64,000 bases of DNA from Schizochytrium sp. CCTCC M209059 (lineage: Eukaryota; Sar; Bigyra; Thraustochytrida; Thraustochytriidae): the NCBI GenBank assembly GCA_000818945.1, contig KN805412.1, positions 90,684-154,683 on the forward strand. The letters run 5' to 3'. The notes under the pieces are model-generated. The model ran no database searches. It worked only from the letters and a program-made list of their open reading frames with translations, and had not been told where the DNA came from. Positions 1-11,376 of this stretch are shown here, piece after piece. A program made the translations under genes and the position numbers. Numbering within the stretch: the first letter of the stretch is position 1; every line of letters begins with the position of its first letter.

Positions 1-1136
1 AGGCCGCGAGTCATGCCGCCGAGATAGCAAGGCACGCCAAGGCGCTCGAGCGTGGCGGCAAGGCGATTTGCGCCCTCGAGACCGTGCAGCATGCACTGCG
101 ACTGGAGCACAAAGACGGGTCGCTTGGCGTTGCGCAGACGGTCGGCAACCTTGCGGACGTCAGAAATGCTAGGTTTGGGATACGTGATGGGGAGCGGGGA
201 AAAGTCGTAGTCGCGATCGTGGGCGCCGGCATGGAGTTGAGCTTGGAGCAGGCCAAAGAAGGCCTTTTTTGCAAAGGGGGGCGCGCGCTCCTCTGGGACC
301 TCGAGAAAGACGGGAGCGTCGGGGTTCCGGGACGCGAGGAAGGCCTTGGCATCCATGCCTTGGCTCTTGGCCTCGCGGGGGATGAGGAGTCGCGAAAAGT
401 CCGCTGGCTTGACATCGCGGGCGCGCACGCGGTCGTGCGATCCGCCCTGAGGAAGGAGCTCAAGGACCGGGTACAGGACGTCGAGGGGCAGCTCGAGAAA
501 AACGGGGCCCGGGACGCCGGACATTGCTTCTTGAAAGGCGCGGCGCAAGAGAGGAACGATGTCGCGCACGGTGCGCGCAGATCCGACCCACTTGCAGATG
601 GGGCGCAAGAAGGAAAGGTGGTCGATGTCCTGCAGAGCGCCCCGGCCCTGGGTAAGGGTCGCCGCTGCACCACCGAGCAGGACGAGCGGGCTTTGGGCCA
701 TGGCGGCGTTTTTCACAGCTGTGACGGTGTTGGTCACGCCAGGGCCAGCGGTGACGGCTGCCACGCCAGGGCGGCCAGAGAGGCGGGAGACGGCATCGGC
801 TGCAAAGACAGCATTGACCTCGTGCCGCACATCGACCACGCGAATACCATCGCGTTTGCAGCTTACAAGGAAGGGGCTGATGTGGCCTCCGGAAAGACAA
901 AAGATGAAGTCGACCTTGTGCGCCTTGAGCACCTCGGCAACGAGGTCGCCGCCATGTCTTTCTGTGAGCGCGACATTTTCGGTTGCGATGCTCCACGCGT
1001 CACGGGCGAGGGAGCTCACCGATCGCGTTTGCTCTGGGCTCACGCCTTGGGAGAGCGGCTTTCCCTCCTGCTCCTGCTGCGAGGTTGTCGCGAGGTGGGC
1101 GCGAAGGGTCGCTACGCGACGCGCCGAGGACGACAT
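1..1136 (-). CDS. ILVBL: ILVBL/HACL2-like thiamine-diphosphate lyase, N-terminal part
   Basis: This is a partial gene: the start is inside the window and the 3' end runs off the left edge, leaving about 378 codons. Human ILVBL (HACL2) is a ThDP-dependent 2-hydroxyacyl-CoA lyase, related to acetolactate synthase, that cleaves 2-hydroxy fatty acyl-CoA during alpha-oxidation. The visible part is the ThDP-binding pyrimidine domain (about residues 60-220) and the start of the central domain. Family motifs seen are GGDLVAEVL, LSGGHISPFL, RHEVNAVFAADAV with the cofactor-activating Glu near residue 106, and TAGPGVTNTVTAVKN. The start was chosen at the only ATG that opens the frame; about 55 residues precede the domain. 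That leader is Arg/Ser-rich and lacks the membrane segment found at the N-terminus of the human protein, so a mitochondrial or peroxisomal location is possible (inference). The family call rests on near-continuous similarity to ILVBL rather than to bacterial IlvB. Confidence 0.88.
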   Translation of the reverse strand, partial: MSSSARRVATLRAHLATTSQQEQEGKPLSQGVSPEQTRSVSSLARDAWSIATENVALTERHGGDLVAEVLKAHKVDFIFCLSGGHISPFLVSCKRDGIRVVDVRHEVNAVFAADAVSRLSGRPGVAAVTAGPGVTNTVTAVKNAAMAQSPLVLLGGAAATLTQGRGALQDIDHLSFLRPICKWVGSARTVRDIVPLLRRAFQEAMSGVPGPVFLELPLDVLYPVLELLPQGGSHDRVRARDVKPADFSRLLIPREAKSQGMDAKAFLASRNPDAPVFLEVPEERAPPFAKKAFFGLLQAQLHAGAHDRDYDFSPLPITYPKPSISDVRKVADRLRNAKRPVFVLQSQCMLHGLEGANRLAATLERLGVPCYLGGMTRG

Positions 1137-1421
1137 GCTCTTGCTTGCGGAGACCAGGCTAGGCTGGGCTGGGCTGGGTTGGGTTGGGCTGGGCTCGACT
1201 CAACGTGACGAGGCTCGTCGTGGACGCGCACGCGCGAGCTCACACGAGCAGGCTAGCGCACCTCTCCGTCCGTACCGACCGAGTTTGGAGCTGCGTGTTT
1301 GCTCGTTGCGCTCATCCTCATCTTCATTATCAGCAGCATCTTCTTCTTCTGCTCCAGATAGGAATGTATATGGATGAGTCCGCTCATCGCTCGTCTCTCT
1401 CGTCACACCGTGTGTTACTGT

Positions 1422-1458
<37 letters not shown>

Positions 1459-3063
1459 AGCTGCAGATAGAGAGGGGCACATCGTTGCGGAGAGATGAGA
1501 TAGATTCACGCTCGACAGTCCTACGTATGCATTGCATAGGTGATTCTCTTGTCTTTGTCCGTCCCAAACCTATGTGAGTCAGCCTGGCCCAACCAAGGCT
1601 TACGTAGTACTTCGCCTTGCTTGCTTGCTCGCCGTCCGAGTCGCACGATGATAGGAGAAAAGAACGTGAGAGAACTCGGGTAAACATGACGTGGGGAGTT
1701 TTTCCGTATTTCCGATTTACGTACATCAATGTGATTCTACGCATAGGCAGTATTTCCCGAATCAGCGAAGTCGCCACCTATCCCCCTCCCTTCTTTTCTG
1801 TCATATTATGAAGGGGCGACTTTCGCCCCTTACTTACTGTCAATGACCAGTTTGCTGGTCCCATGGGTCTTGCCGGAAGTACAGCGGCCGGCAGCAGCAG
1901 CAGCAGCAGCAGTGGCAGCAGCCGCAGCACCAGCAGCAGCAGTGACCAAGTCGATAGCTTGTCGGGTCTGTGCGAGTGGTGAGAGAGTGAGCGAGCGAAC
2001 GGGCCGTGCCGTGCCGTGCCGTGCGTTGTGTGCGACCGGGGCGCTGCGGCCGGACGGTTCAAAAGCCGCGGCCCTCCACTGCGGGCCACAGTGCGCGCTA
2101 AGTGGGTCTGGCTGTGCTTCCGTATGGCTGTGGGGAGGGCGGGCGCGCAGGGCCTGGTCGCCCCCCCCCCGGGCCGGGCAAAGGAAGGCATTGGGCTGGT
2201 GGATGCTTTTGCTGCCTCATGATGTGCGCTCGCTCTGCTCCGCTCCGCTCCGTCCCATGCCAGTCGAGCCTTTTTCTTTTGCTAAGATTTTTTTTTTCCA
2301 CGTGGCAGGAGGCAGCAGGCACCACCTGGTATATACATATACTTACTTTCTTTCTGAATCTCACAAGTTAGTTGCAACTTGAGTTGAGTTTTGCTGCTCT
2401 TCTTTATTCGCCAAGCTGCGACTGCAGTGGCGAGTCGTGCTGGCCGCCACAGCCGCAATTAGCCATCACCACAGGCCGAACAAGACGTGGCCACTGGCGA
2501 AAGATAACGTGGCCACAAGCCGAACAGGACGTGGCCCGGTGCCGCGTCTTGCTTCGCACCGCTCGCCGCTCGCTCGCTCGCTACCCGAAGCTGCTTCGTC
2601 CGTGCTTCCTTTTGTCCTCTTGATTTTTTCTCTTTTCGATTATTTTTTTTCGCGCGCACCCTGGTCCAAGGACGCAGGATCTTTCTTGCAGTCCCAGCAC
2701 GCGCTGCGGCGCGTGGCCTAGCCTTGTCTCCCTCTCAGAGTCGCCCACCCGTGGCTGCACCGGTGCTTGCGCACTTGTCGTCGCGTCTCGAAGTTCGCCA
2801 AGCTTTCGAAGCTCAAGCGCCTCAAGCCCCAGTCGCGCCCGTACCGTCGCCGTGCCGAGGGCCGGCGTTCACGCCAGCCACCATAGCCACTAATTGTTAC
2901 CGCCCGAGAGGGAGCAAAAGTACCTCGACTCGTGGGTTGGTCGAAGTGGAATCGCAGTCGCGGTCGCAGTCGCGCCGACGGCCCATGTGCGGGGCGCGGC
3001 CAAGATGGCGCTGCTGCTTGCCAGCCTCCATGCCTGTGCTGAGTGCCAGCTCCGATTGCGAAT
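1137..3063. other. Gene-free stretch with low-complexity DNA
   Basis: No convincing coding region was seen here. It holds the promoter and 5' UTR of the leftward lyase gene, with a GGGCT/GGGTT-rich tract near 1160-1195, a CAG run, a second imperfect CAG stretch near 1885-1945, and several poly-T tracts. Open frames here are compositional and lack recognisable domains. Confidence 0.6.
1422..1456. repeat. (AGC/CAG)n trinucleotide repeat
   Basis: This is an uninterrupted AGC run of about 35 bp in non-coding DNA, upstream of the leftward lyase gene. The same triplet runs occur inside coding genes of this window, where they encode polyQ. Confidence 0.9.
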
Positions 3064-3746
3064 TGATCTTGATGTTGATCTTGATGTTGATCTTGATGTT
3101 GATGTTGATGTTGATGTTGATGTTGATGTTGATCTTGCACTTGAACTTGATGTTGATGTTGATGTTGATGTTGATGTTGATGTTGATGTTGATGTTGATG
3201 TTGATGTTGATGTTGATGTTGATGTTGATGTTGATGTTGATGTTGATGTTGATGTTGATGTTGATGTTGATGTTGATGTTGATGTTGATGTTGATGTTGA
3301 TGTTGATGTTGATGTTGATGTTGATGTTGATGTTGATGTTGATGTTGATGTTGATGTTGATGTTGATGTTGATGTTGATGTTGATGTTGATGTTGATGTT
3401 GATGTTGATGTTGATGTTGATGTTGATGTTGATGTTGATGTTGATGTTGATGTTGATGTTGATGTTGATGTTGATGTTGATGTTGATGTTGATGTTGATG
3501 TTGATGTTGATGTTGATGTTGATGTTGATGTTGATGTTGATGTTGATGTTGATGTTGATGTTGATGTTGATGTTGATGTTGATGTTGATGTTGATGTTGA
3601 TGTTGATGTTGATGTTGATGTTGATGTTGATGTTGATGTTGATGTTGATGTTGATGTTGATGTTGATGTTGATGTTGATGTTGATGTTGATGTTGATCTT
3701 GCACTTGAACTTGATGTTGATGTTGATGTTGATGTTGATCTTGATC
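3064..3746. repeat. Hexanucleotide (GATGTT)n array, about 113 units
   Basis: The array is nearly perfect tandem GATGTT over about 683 bp with a few GATCTT variants at the ends. The same 18 bp interruption (GATCTTGCACTTGAACTT) occurs at 3131-3148 and 3695-3712, exactly 564 bp (94 units) apart. Five of the six frames are open because only one frame of the unit contains a stop, so the long Asp-Val, Met-Leu, His-Gln and Asn-Ile frames across it are artefacts of the repeat. Confidence 0.97.
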
Positions 3747-4790
3747 AATCTTGCAGTGCGCTCGATTGACCAACCACTGACCGGCGACGATGAAGCGCTG
3801 CTACCGCCTGCGTGCAAGCCTCCAAATGACGCAAGCGATTGTCAGCCTGGAGAAGGCGGCCGCAGAAGATACTACCAAAGACGGCACCCCCGCGGCGCGG
3901 AGAGCAACTTGAAGCCCTCCGCGCAGCCGCCACCCGCCGGGGCCTGGCGCGGCCGCGGCTCCCTCCTCGGCCAGCTCCGACTGGGTCTCGACCCGGAAAG
4001 AACTCTGCCCTGCCGGGTCAGGTCACCGCCCTGCCGCGGAAAGTACTCGCGCCTCCGCGTTCGAGCCGCGTCCGAGCCGCGCGCGACCTCGCCCAGACTG
4101 ACTGCGGTCGCGCTGCTGTCCGTCCGGGCGCAAGTACGTACCGCCCGCGCCCTGGCAGCGAGCCCGCACTGCGCGCTTCTGCGTGCGTGTTTGCTTGCTC
4201 GCTCGCTCGCTTGCGCGCTTGCTTTTGCTTCAAGTTGCGCGCTGCAGCAGCAGCCAGCTGCTGCTGCTGCTGCTGCTCTGTCCGAACGAGCCGAGACCGC
4301 GGCGTACGGTACGGGCGACCAAACTGTTCCGGAGACGCGGCGTGCACGCGTGGCATCTGCATGAGATGCCAGCCAGCTGCCACGTGACCATCAGCAGTAG
4401 CAGCAGCAGCAGCAGTAGCGAGCGAGCTCTGCCGGCGCGGGTACTGGCGCGGCACGGCCGGCTGCTAGCTAACTTCCTTCGCAGGTTCATCCGTGCGTGC
4501 ACGCGCTCGCTGCACGTGCCGCGCCCTTGGCCGCCACCGCAGCACGTGCGCCACCGCTGCACGTGCCGCGGCGGCGGCGGCGGCGACGGCGGCAGCCCTT
4601 GGAGCGAGAGCCGCGCGCTCTCCTCGCGCGCAGTCGCGTCGCCGACAGCAGCGGCCACGCTGCTGTCGAGGCCACGCTGCTGTCGAGGCCGCTGCCGGAG
4701 TTGAGTTGAGTTGTGAGTTGAGTTGACCTCTGAACCCTCCCGGCGGAAGCCCCCAAAGCTCCGCTCACCGCGCCATCATGCCTGGCAGGT

Positions 4791-4820
4791 ATAGGCAGGT
4801 ATAGGCAGGTAAAGGCAGGA

Positions 4821-4858
<38 letters not shown>
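4791..4858. repeat. Short tandem repeat (GGTATAGGCA then GGCA units)
   Basis: Three copies of a roughly 10 bp unit (GCAGGTATAG) grade into a perfect GGCA tetranucleotide run. It is non-coding. Confidence 0.85.
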
Positions 4859-5296
4859 CGGTGGCATCCCGAATCCTCAGGCTTGGGGCTCCAACGAAGG
4901 CCTGGGTTTGATCCACGTTCTGGTCATGATCTCGGTCGTGGTCTTGGCAGAAAAATCTTGACAAAAGCTCTCGCCGCCACTGGCAGCAAGCAGTCAGCTC
5001 CCTGGCGAGCATGGCCCAAAGCTTTTGGCAACAAGGGCTCCTTTGCCAATCAAGCAGGTGCCGCCGCCGTCGCGATACGACCGCGGGCTTGGCCCCGATT
5101 ACATGCTCGCGCTCGCGCTCGCGCTCGTCGTGGAGGCCGTGCTCTCTTTGCTCGGTTGCTGTAGCTGGCCTGCGCGTGAAGCTCTGTTCAGCCGGCGGCG
5201 CAGATTACGATCAACGAAGGAAGGGCCGTTGCACGAAGGACTCCTCAATGCACTGCAATCGCCCGCTCATTGCCAGGATTCCGGTGGGGAACGCAG

Positions 5297-5343
5297 GAGC
5301 CGAGCTGCGAGCCGAGCTGCGAGCCGAGCTGCGAGCCGAGCTA
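5297..5343. repeat. 12 bp tandem repeat, about 4 copies
   Basis: The unit GAGCCGAGCTGC repeats head to tail about four times in the gene-free region. Confidence 0.85.
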
Positions 5344-7265
5344 CAGTCAAGCGGGTCGGCCAGTCGGTTGGTTGGTTGGTCGGTGGGTCGGCCGTCAGGT
5401 CGGTCGGTGGGTCGATGGCTCGATCCTCAATCGATCAATGGCTCGATCCATCAACGACCGTGGATCGAAGTGACGGCACCCGTTTCAAAATCCGCTCCCT
5501 CGTCCCCTCTCTGGCGCGCAGTAGTGCAGTCTCCTGCCGCACTGGTGGGTCGCTCGCTTCCTTGCCAACCACCGCGAGCTCACTCGGCCTGCAGCCAGGC
5601 AGCTTGCTCGAGCCTCGAAGCGGCCGGCCCGAGGTAGTGCAGTGCCATGGCGATGTCAGGATAATGCGAGGCATGGTGGCAATGCCAACTTGGAGTCACA
5701 GTCGAGCCAGCGTGACTTGACAGTGAAGCCAAATCATACTCTACACCTTCCTGTCGATGGTACCTCTCAACGATCACCTAGGTACAACTACAACAGCCGC
5801 AGCAGAAGGTGCTCCCGCGGCGGGCGGTGTGGGGCGAGCCGCTTCCGCTGACATCTTCTCAATCGGAGCGCCTGCAGTCCGCCGTTCGCCGATCAATGCG
5901 AGGCCGGCCAGGCAGTCAGGCAGTCAGGCAGTCAGGCAGCCAGGCAGCCAGCGTTGCCGCTCGAGCCTTCGTCCGCGGCACCACATCGCGACGTCCTTCC
6001 GCGCCGCTGCTGCCGCTGCTGCCGCTGCTGCCGCTGCTGCCGCGAGGAAGGGACTTGACTGTGAAAAAGGGAAACAGACGGGAGGGAAGGGGCCCACAGT
6101 GCTCCAGGAAGACAAAGAGACAGGAAGAAAGTCGGGAAGGAAGAAAAACAAAAAACATACGTATACCACACATCCGTCCATCCATCCCATCCGTCCATCC
6201 ATCCTCAGCTCCGTCCCAGCCTTCTTGCTCTTCTTCTTGTTATTCCTCTTCTGCAGCTCGCATGATCGATCGCCTGGCTGCTTCCCTGCCTTGCCACCTA
6301 CGCAGCCGAGCAGCGCAGCGCGTCTGCGCCAGCCGGCTGGCCGGGCAGGCAAAAGGCGATCCGCAGCGACGCGGGACGAGGCACGCCAAGCGTCCCGGGC
6401 TCACTTGCATCAATCAATCAAGCCAAGGCAAACGAAGCAAAGCAAAGCAAAGCAAAGCGGAACAAAGCAAAGCAAAACAGATCAACTCAAAGCGGGCACG
6501 CCGATCGACCTCATTCTGCGCGATACGGGACGGGGCAACGACGGCTCGGCCTTTGAGCAAGCAAGGCCAAGGGTCGCTCTCGAAGGGAAGGGCACCAGGC
6601 CGGGCGGCCGCCCGGGCAGGCGGAAGGCGAGGCGAGGCGAGGAGGAAGAAGGCGAGGGAGGAAGCCGCGGCGCCAACACAGAAACAGACTGTTCCCGTCT
6701 GTCTGTGCAGGCTCCAGCAGCGGCCACACGCAGCCAAGCCGAGACGCAGATCAAAGCACACCAAGGCAAAGGCAGAAGGCACAGCGCGGTCCCGGCAGGC
6801 AAGCGAGCGAGCAAGCAAGCAAGGGCGGGCGCGGCGAGGAGGGAGGGCTCTGGCCCCGCCTTGGCCCGGCGCGTGCAGTGAGCGCGGTGCGGTGCTGCGC
6901 CACGCCCCATCCATCCCTCTCGGTTCATCTCCGCGCGGCAGACCCGTGCGCTGCGCCAGCGTGCCGGCCAGAACGCCCTACAAACAAACAAACAAACAAA
7001 CCAAGAAACAAACAAACCAAGCAACAAACAAACAAACAAACAAACCAACAAATAACAAGGCGCAGCGTGCGCAGCGAGAGCGGGAGCCCGCCCACCCTCG
7101 CTGCGCTCGACGCGGACGGAGCTCGCGCGAGAGGTTGGGTCCCTCGAGCTCGCGCTCTTCGAGGCCTCGAGCGAGGTCGGGGCGACCGTGCTGGACCAAG
7201 CACGCAAGCAAGCACGCAAGCAAGCGAAGCGAATCTGGCCTTGGGAAGCCGAGCCGCAGCCGCAC

Positions 7266-7760
7266 NNNNNNNNNNNNNNNNNNNNNNNNNNNNNNNNNNN
7301 NNNNNNNNNNNNNNNNNNNNNNNNNNNNNNNNNNNNNNNNNNNNNNNNNNNNNNNNNNNNNNNNNNNNNNNNNNNNNNNNNNNNNNNNNNNNNNNNNNNN
7401 NNNNNNNNNNNNNNNNNNNNNNNNNNNNNNNNNNNNNNNNNNNNNNNNNNNNNNNNNNNNNNNNNNNNNNNNNNNNNNNNNNNNNNNNNNNNNNNNNNNN
7501 NNNNNNNNNNNNNNNNNNNNNNNNNNNNNNNNNNNNNNNNNNNNNNNNNNNNNNNNNNNNNNNNNNNNNNNNNNNNNNNNNNNNNNNNNNNNNNNNNNNN
7601 NNNNNNNNNNNNNNNNNNNNNNNNNNNNNNNNNNNNNNNNNNNNNNNNNNNNNNNNNNNNNNNNNNNNNNNNNNNNNNNNNNNNNNNNNNNNNNNNNNNN
7701 NNNNNNNNNNNNNNNNNNNNNNNNNNNNNNNNNNNNNNNNNNNNNNNNNNNNNNNNNNNN
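7266..7760. other. Assembly gap (495 N)
   Basis: This is a run of N inside the gene-free stretch. Flanking sequence is extremely GC-rich and repetitive, which probably caused the assembly break. Frames drawn through it are meaningless. Confidence 0.99.
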
Positions 7761-8377
7761 GCGCGGCGCTGCGTCCGGGCGCGGGCGAGATCTCGACCGG
7801 TCCAGGACCCACGAGTCCCTCGCGCGCGGCGCATCCGGGCCTCCGTCTCTCCTCTCCTCCGCCGCCTCTCTCGCGCTGCGCCGCGCGCGCCGAGACCGGG
7901 CGCCCGGCTGCGCGCGACGGGCCGCGCCGAGCAAAGCAGAGCGCGGCAGAGCGCGGCAGCGCCCGGAGCGCGCGAGCGAGCGCGCGAGCGCGTGGCGTGG
8001 GTGAGCGGGCTGGAGGGCGGCAGCACTTGGAACAAACAAGACAGCGGCGACGGGTCTCTCTGTCTCTGTCTCTGCCGGCCGGGGCCTGCCTTGCTTTGCT
8101 TTCCTGGCCGTGGCCTGCCTGGCTTGCTTCGCCTCGACGGCCGCGGCAGCAGCTCGAGGCTGATCGCGTTGGATCGATCGCTTTGGGTCGGGCCGGCTGC
8201 CTGGAGGCGTCACCCCTGCGTTCCTGCACTTGGGCCTGCGAGCGAACGAGTGAGCGAGGGCGGTCGGAGCTGTGAGCTTTGCGTCGCTTGGCTTGCTTTT
8301 CGTCACTTTTGCTCCGGCTCAGTGTATGCAAGTGCGGCGGAGCAAAAAAGACGAAGGTAGAAATCGCTTACTTGGCT
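7761..8377. promoter_or_regulatory. Presumed promoter and 5' UTR of the polyQ zinc-motif gene
   Basis: This GC-rich non-coding DNA lies directly upstream of the ATG at 8378. The last part becomes less GC-rich. No TATA box or other core element was confidently recognised. Confidence 0.35.
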
Positions 8378-9223
8378 ATGACCTCGGACTCAGGCCGGAG
8401 CGCCACGAAGGAAAGCGAGCGAGAGCAAGAGGGAGGGGAGCAGCTGCAGGCCGGACAGCAGGCAGGAGTCAGCGACGTGGCCAGGATGCTGGCCCTCGAG
8501 ATGGAGTTGCGTCGCCTCCAGCAAAACCAGCAGCAACAATTTCATCCCAGCGGATTCCAGCAGCAACAGCAACAACAACAACAACGACAGCAACAGCAAA
8601 GCCAGGCCGGTCAGCCCTCCCCTCCGCTGCAGCACCCCCCACTCTCTACCAACGGGCTCCCCCAGCACTTTTTCCAGCGGCAACAACAGCAACTCTTCGG
8701 TCAATCTTCAGAATCATCTCTCGAGGGAAACCAGCGCGCCCTTCTCCAACTCCTGCTGCTACAGCAACAACAGCAGCAGCAACGCCAAGCGTCCGGAGAG
8801 CATCCTCGCCAGCATCAAGAGTATCAATCTCTGCAGGATCAACGACGCAATGTTTTGCAGCAGCCCTCGCATGACGAAAGCGTCAACCAATTGCTTGGTC
8901 GTCCTAGCTTGAACACGTCTCTCACAGGCTTCACGTCACAAACACAGCAGCCCTCCGCATTCACGCCCAGGAGCGCTGCCAGCAGCGCCATGTCAAGGAT
9001 AGCAAGCGGATCCAGCGTGCCTGCACACTCCCAAAATCTCCATGCTTCACAACATCCTTCCTCTTCTCTTCTCTCCGCGCCCGCCAATACGGCGAATGCC
9101 TCTGTTTCGTCGTCATCTTCGTTGCCTTCAAACTCAGTACAACAGGCCCCAAATATCATTGAGGCCTACCTTTCAATGTTCCAGCAGCAACAACAACAGC
9201 AGCAGCAGCAGCAGCAGCGACAA

Positions 9224-9256
<33 letters not shown>

Positions 9257-10270
9257 TTGAGACGCCCATTGTCTGCCTTTGAGTCGCTGGCGACCATACA
9301 CGCCGGCGATGCGCTGCGACGAGGTGCATCGCAACCTCCCTCGCATGTCTCGTCAGCTAGTGTCCCCTCTCGTATTGCCGCCGTAGATCTCCCTGTATCG
9401 AACGACATAAAACCGGAGCCAGTCTATCTTGACTGCCCTCCGGCAGCTCAGCGCATCAAGGGCAAAGTGTATATGGTACGCGGGTCTGTCAAACGTTGGG
9501 ACGGAAAGCGATTCGCGCGCTGTTGTGAGGTGCCTTCGTGCACAAAGCTTGCACAGGGCCCAACAAATTACTGCAAGTCACACGGAGGAGGGACACGTTG
9601 CCGCGAGGAAACCTGTAACAGAGCCGCACGCGGAGGCTTCATGTATTGCAATCACCATGGAGGTGGTTCCGGGAGCCCCGAATCTGTCTCGCCGTCGAAT
9701 GCGAAACGCCGCCGACTTCGCGATGAAGACGACGAGGACGATGACGGCGATAGAGAAAACGAAGACGACGACGACGACGGCGACAACGACGAAGACGATG
9801 ATGGTAATAACAACGCAAAGGATGATCGAAAAGGGGGCCTTCGTAACGGCCCTAAGAACAACAACAACAACAACATCAACAATTATGCAGACGAAGATAC
9901 GCATCCTAATCGTTCTGTCGTCGGTAATATTCCCTCAATGTCTGCATCAGCAGCTTCTTTCGGCCAACATCGACGTGGCCAGCTATTGCAAGGTAGTATG
10001 GGCGCTGGAAGCAACAGCACTAGCAGCAGCAGCAGCAGCAGCAGTAGTAGCAGCAGCAGTAGCTCTCGTACTTCGGAAACGACTTCTTCCGCGACCTCAT
10101 CGTCTATGTCAAATGCGTTATCCCATCACGCGCCGCGCAGGCCACCTCCGAACCAGTCGCCCCCCACCTTCGGTCCAATGCTCACTAATACTGTCATGGC
10201 ATCCCTGCGCGCGAATAAGACAGGGGGGGCGTCATCCTCAAACACGCCATCCTCGGGTCCAGATTCATGA
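8378..10270 (+). CDS. polyQ protein with paired C-x4-C-x10-C-x2-H zinc motif (putative regulator)
   Basis: The product has 630 residues and the start is the first in-frame ATG. The first 310 residues are Gln-rich, with several polyQ runs encoded by mixed CAA/CAG. Around residues 383-427 sit two copies of C-x4-C-x10-C-x2-H followed by GGG: Cys383, Cys388, Cys399, His402, then Cys408, Cys413, Cys424, His427. A short basic and aromatic segment (RGSVKRWDGKRF) precedes them. After the zinc motifs come a nuclear-localisation-like KRRRLR, a long Asp/Glu-rich stretch, Asn runs and a Ser run. This Cys/His-HGGG motif is common in stramenopiles, where automatic pipelines often name it WRKY transcription factor 19-like. 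No WRKYGQK core is present, so that name would be misleading. A nuclear DNA- or protein-binding regulator is likely (inference); its targets are unknown. Confidence 0.75.
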
Positions 10271-10946
10271 GCTTTCTGCAACAGCCTCCTCTCCTCCTCT
10301 CGCTTTTTGAAAGAGGTAGTGGAGAATAGAAGGGGAGGCAAGTTCGGGGCGAGCGAGCGTATGGGAAGTCTTTTTGGCCCAGATGCTTTTGCTCATACAA
10401 TTCACGTTCCTGTTTGTTTATCCTAAAATATATTGCTTTTTCTTGAACGGTCTTTGGAACAACATGCAATCAATCAACAATCAAGGAGAAACTCCCTGTC
10501 AGTAAATTATTGATGAAAGTTTGTCTTGCTCTGCACGCGGCACTTTTCATTGGACACTTTGAGTCAATAGATGCCGATATTGGTCGCTGGACCAAAAAGT
10601 CAGAATCTTTTGTCGCCCGTTCACTAGGCCTATTCCCATCCATTTCAAGTTACAAATTGTTCCTGGCTTGGCAAACATGGCAGGCATCCCACAACACAGG
10701 CTTCCCTTTTTTGCCTTCACATCATCTCCAGAATCTGCCTCCATTCAGCACGCGTCGTGACACGCTCGCGAGCCGACTCCCCGAGCGCACGCACGCATTT
10801 TCTTCGACTCCGCCTGCGCGCCCAACTCCTTTCCTTTCCTGTCCTTCCACGTAGCTTTTGCAGCCCGACGCCCACTTGCCACGCGCAAGGAGTTTTATTC
10901 CCCTCGTTCCCCCGCGCCACGTGCACAAACAACAAAGACACCTGCT

Positions 10947-10997
<51 letters not shown>

Positions 10998-11376
10998 GCT
11001 GCACACAGGCTGCCATAGACAGTCTAGGCCTAGCGCTACCTACTACACACCGCGTATTATACTATACTACACACTGGCCGGCAGCGCTGAGCAAATCCAC
11101 TCCGAGACGCACGCGCCGCGGGAGCGCGCCACGGGCAGCGCAGACGGCGAGGAGCACGCGCGCGCCGCGCAGAGAGGAGGCGGGCCGCGCGCGCCGCGAC
11201 CAGTCAACGCACGCCCGAAGCAGCCGCGGCGGCAGCAAAGAGATCGATTCCACGCTTGGCGCGTGCAGGGCGCCTTGTTCACGAGGGCGAGCGTTCGCCC
11301 TCGCCGAGAGTGGGAGGCGTCAGGACGCACCCGAGCGCGCGGAAGCCAAGACCCCTCGCGCGCGAAAAGCGCCGCC
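10271..11376. promoter_or_regulatory. Spacer: 3' UTR of the zinc-motif gene and promoter of the PH-J gene
   Basis: The first part is AT-richer 3' UTR; the second is GC-rich upstream DNA of the gene starting at 11377. It contains a CTTT tetranucleotide run at about 10946-10997. No further gene was recognised. Confidence 0.4.
10946..10997. repeat. (CTTT)n pyrimidine tract
   Basis: A near-perfect tetranucleotide run of about 50 bp lies upstream of the PH-J gene. Similar tracts recur near 25977, 41515 and 48717. Confidence 0.92.

Larger units (their letters stand above)
3747..7265. other. Gene-free, repeat-rich GC-rich stretch
   Basis: No gene is supported here. Short tandem repeats follow one another: GGCA/GGTATA units at about 4791-4858, a 12 bp unit (GAGCCGAGCTGC) repeated about four times from 5297, GGTC/GGTT runs at about 5365-5415, CAGTCAGG runs at about 5915-5945, CCGCTGCTG at about 6003-6042, AGCAAA at about 6437-6478 and CAAA at about 6978-7052. 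Long open frames in all directions follow from GC bias and repeats and do not resemble proteins. Confidence 0.6.

Noticed and set aside
1150..1200. GGGCT/GGGTT run resembling telomeric repeat
   Set aside because: Units are irregular, short and internal, with ordinary genes on both sides.
2718..4364. Long open frames (291-546 codons) across the hexanucleotide array on both strands
   Set aside because: The repeat unit has no stop in five frames, so the frames are automatic; the flanking peptides have no domain features.
3064..7060. Possible CRISPR array from regular repeats
   Set aside because: Repeats are head-to-tail without unique spacers, no cas genes are present, and the window is eukaryotic.
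6482..8331. Several frames of more than 390 codons spanning the N gap
   Set aside because: Half of each frame is N and the remainder is GC-biased low complexity on both strands.
8378..10270. WRKY transcription factor
   Set aside because: No WRKYGQK core or WRKY zinc spacing; only the Cys/His-HGGG motif often confused with it.
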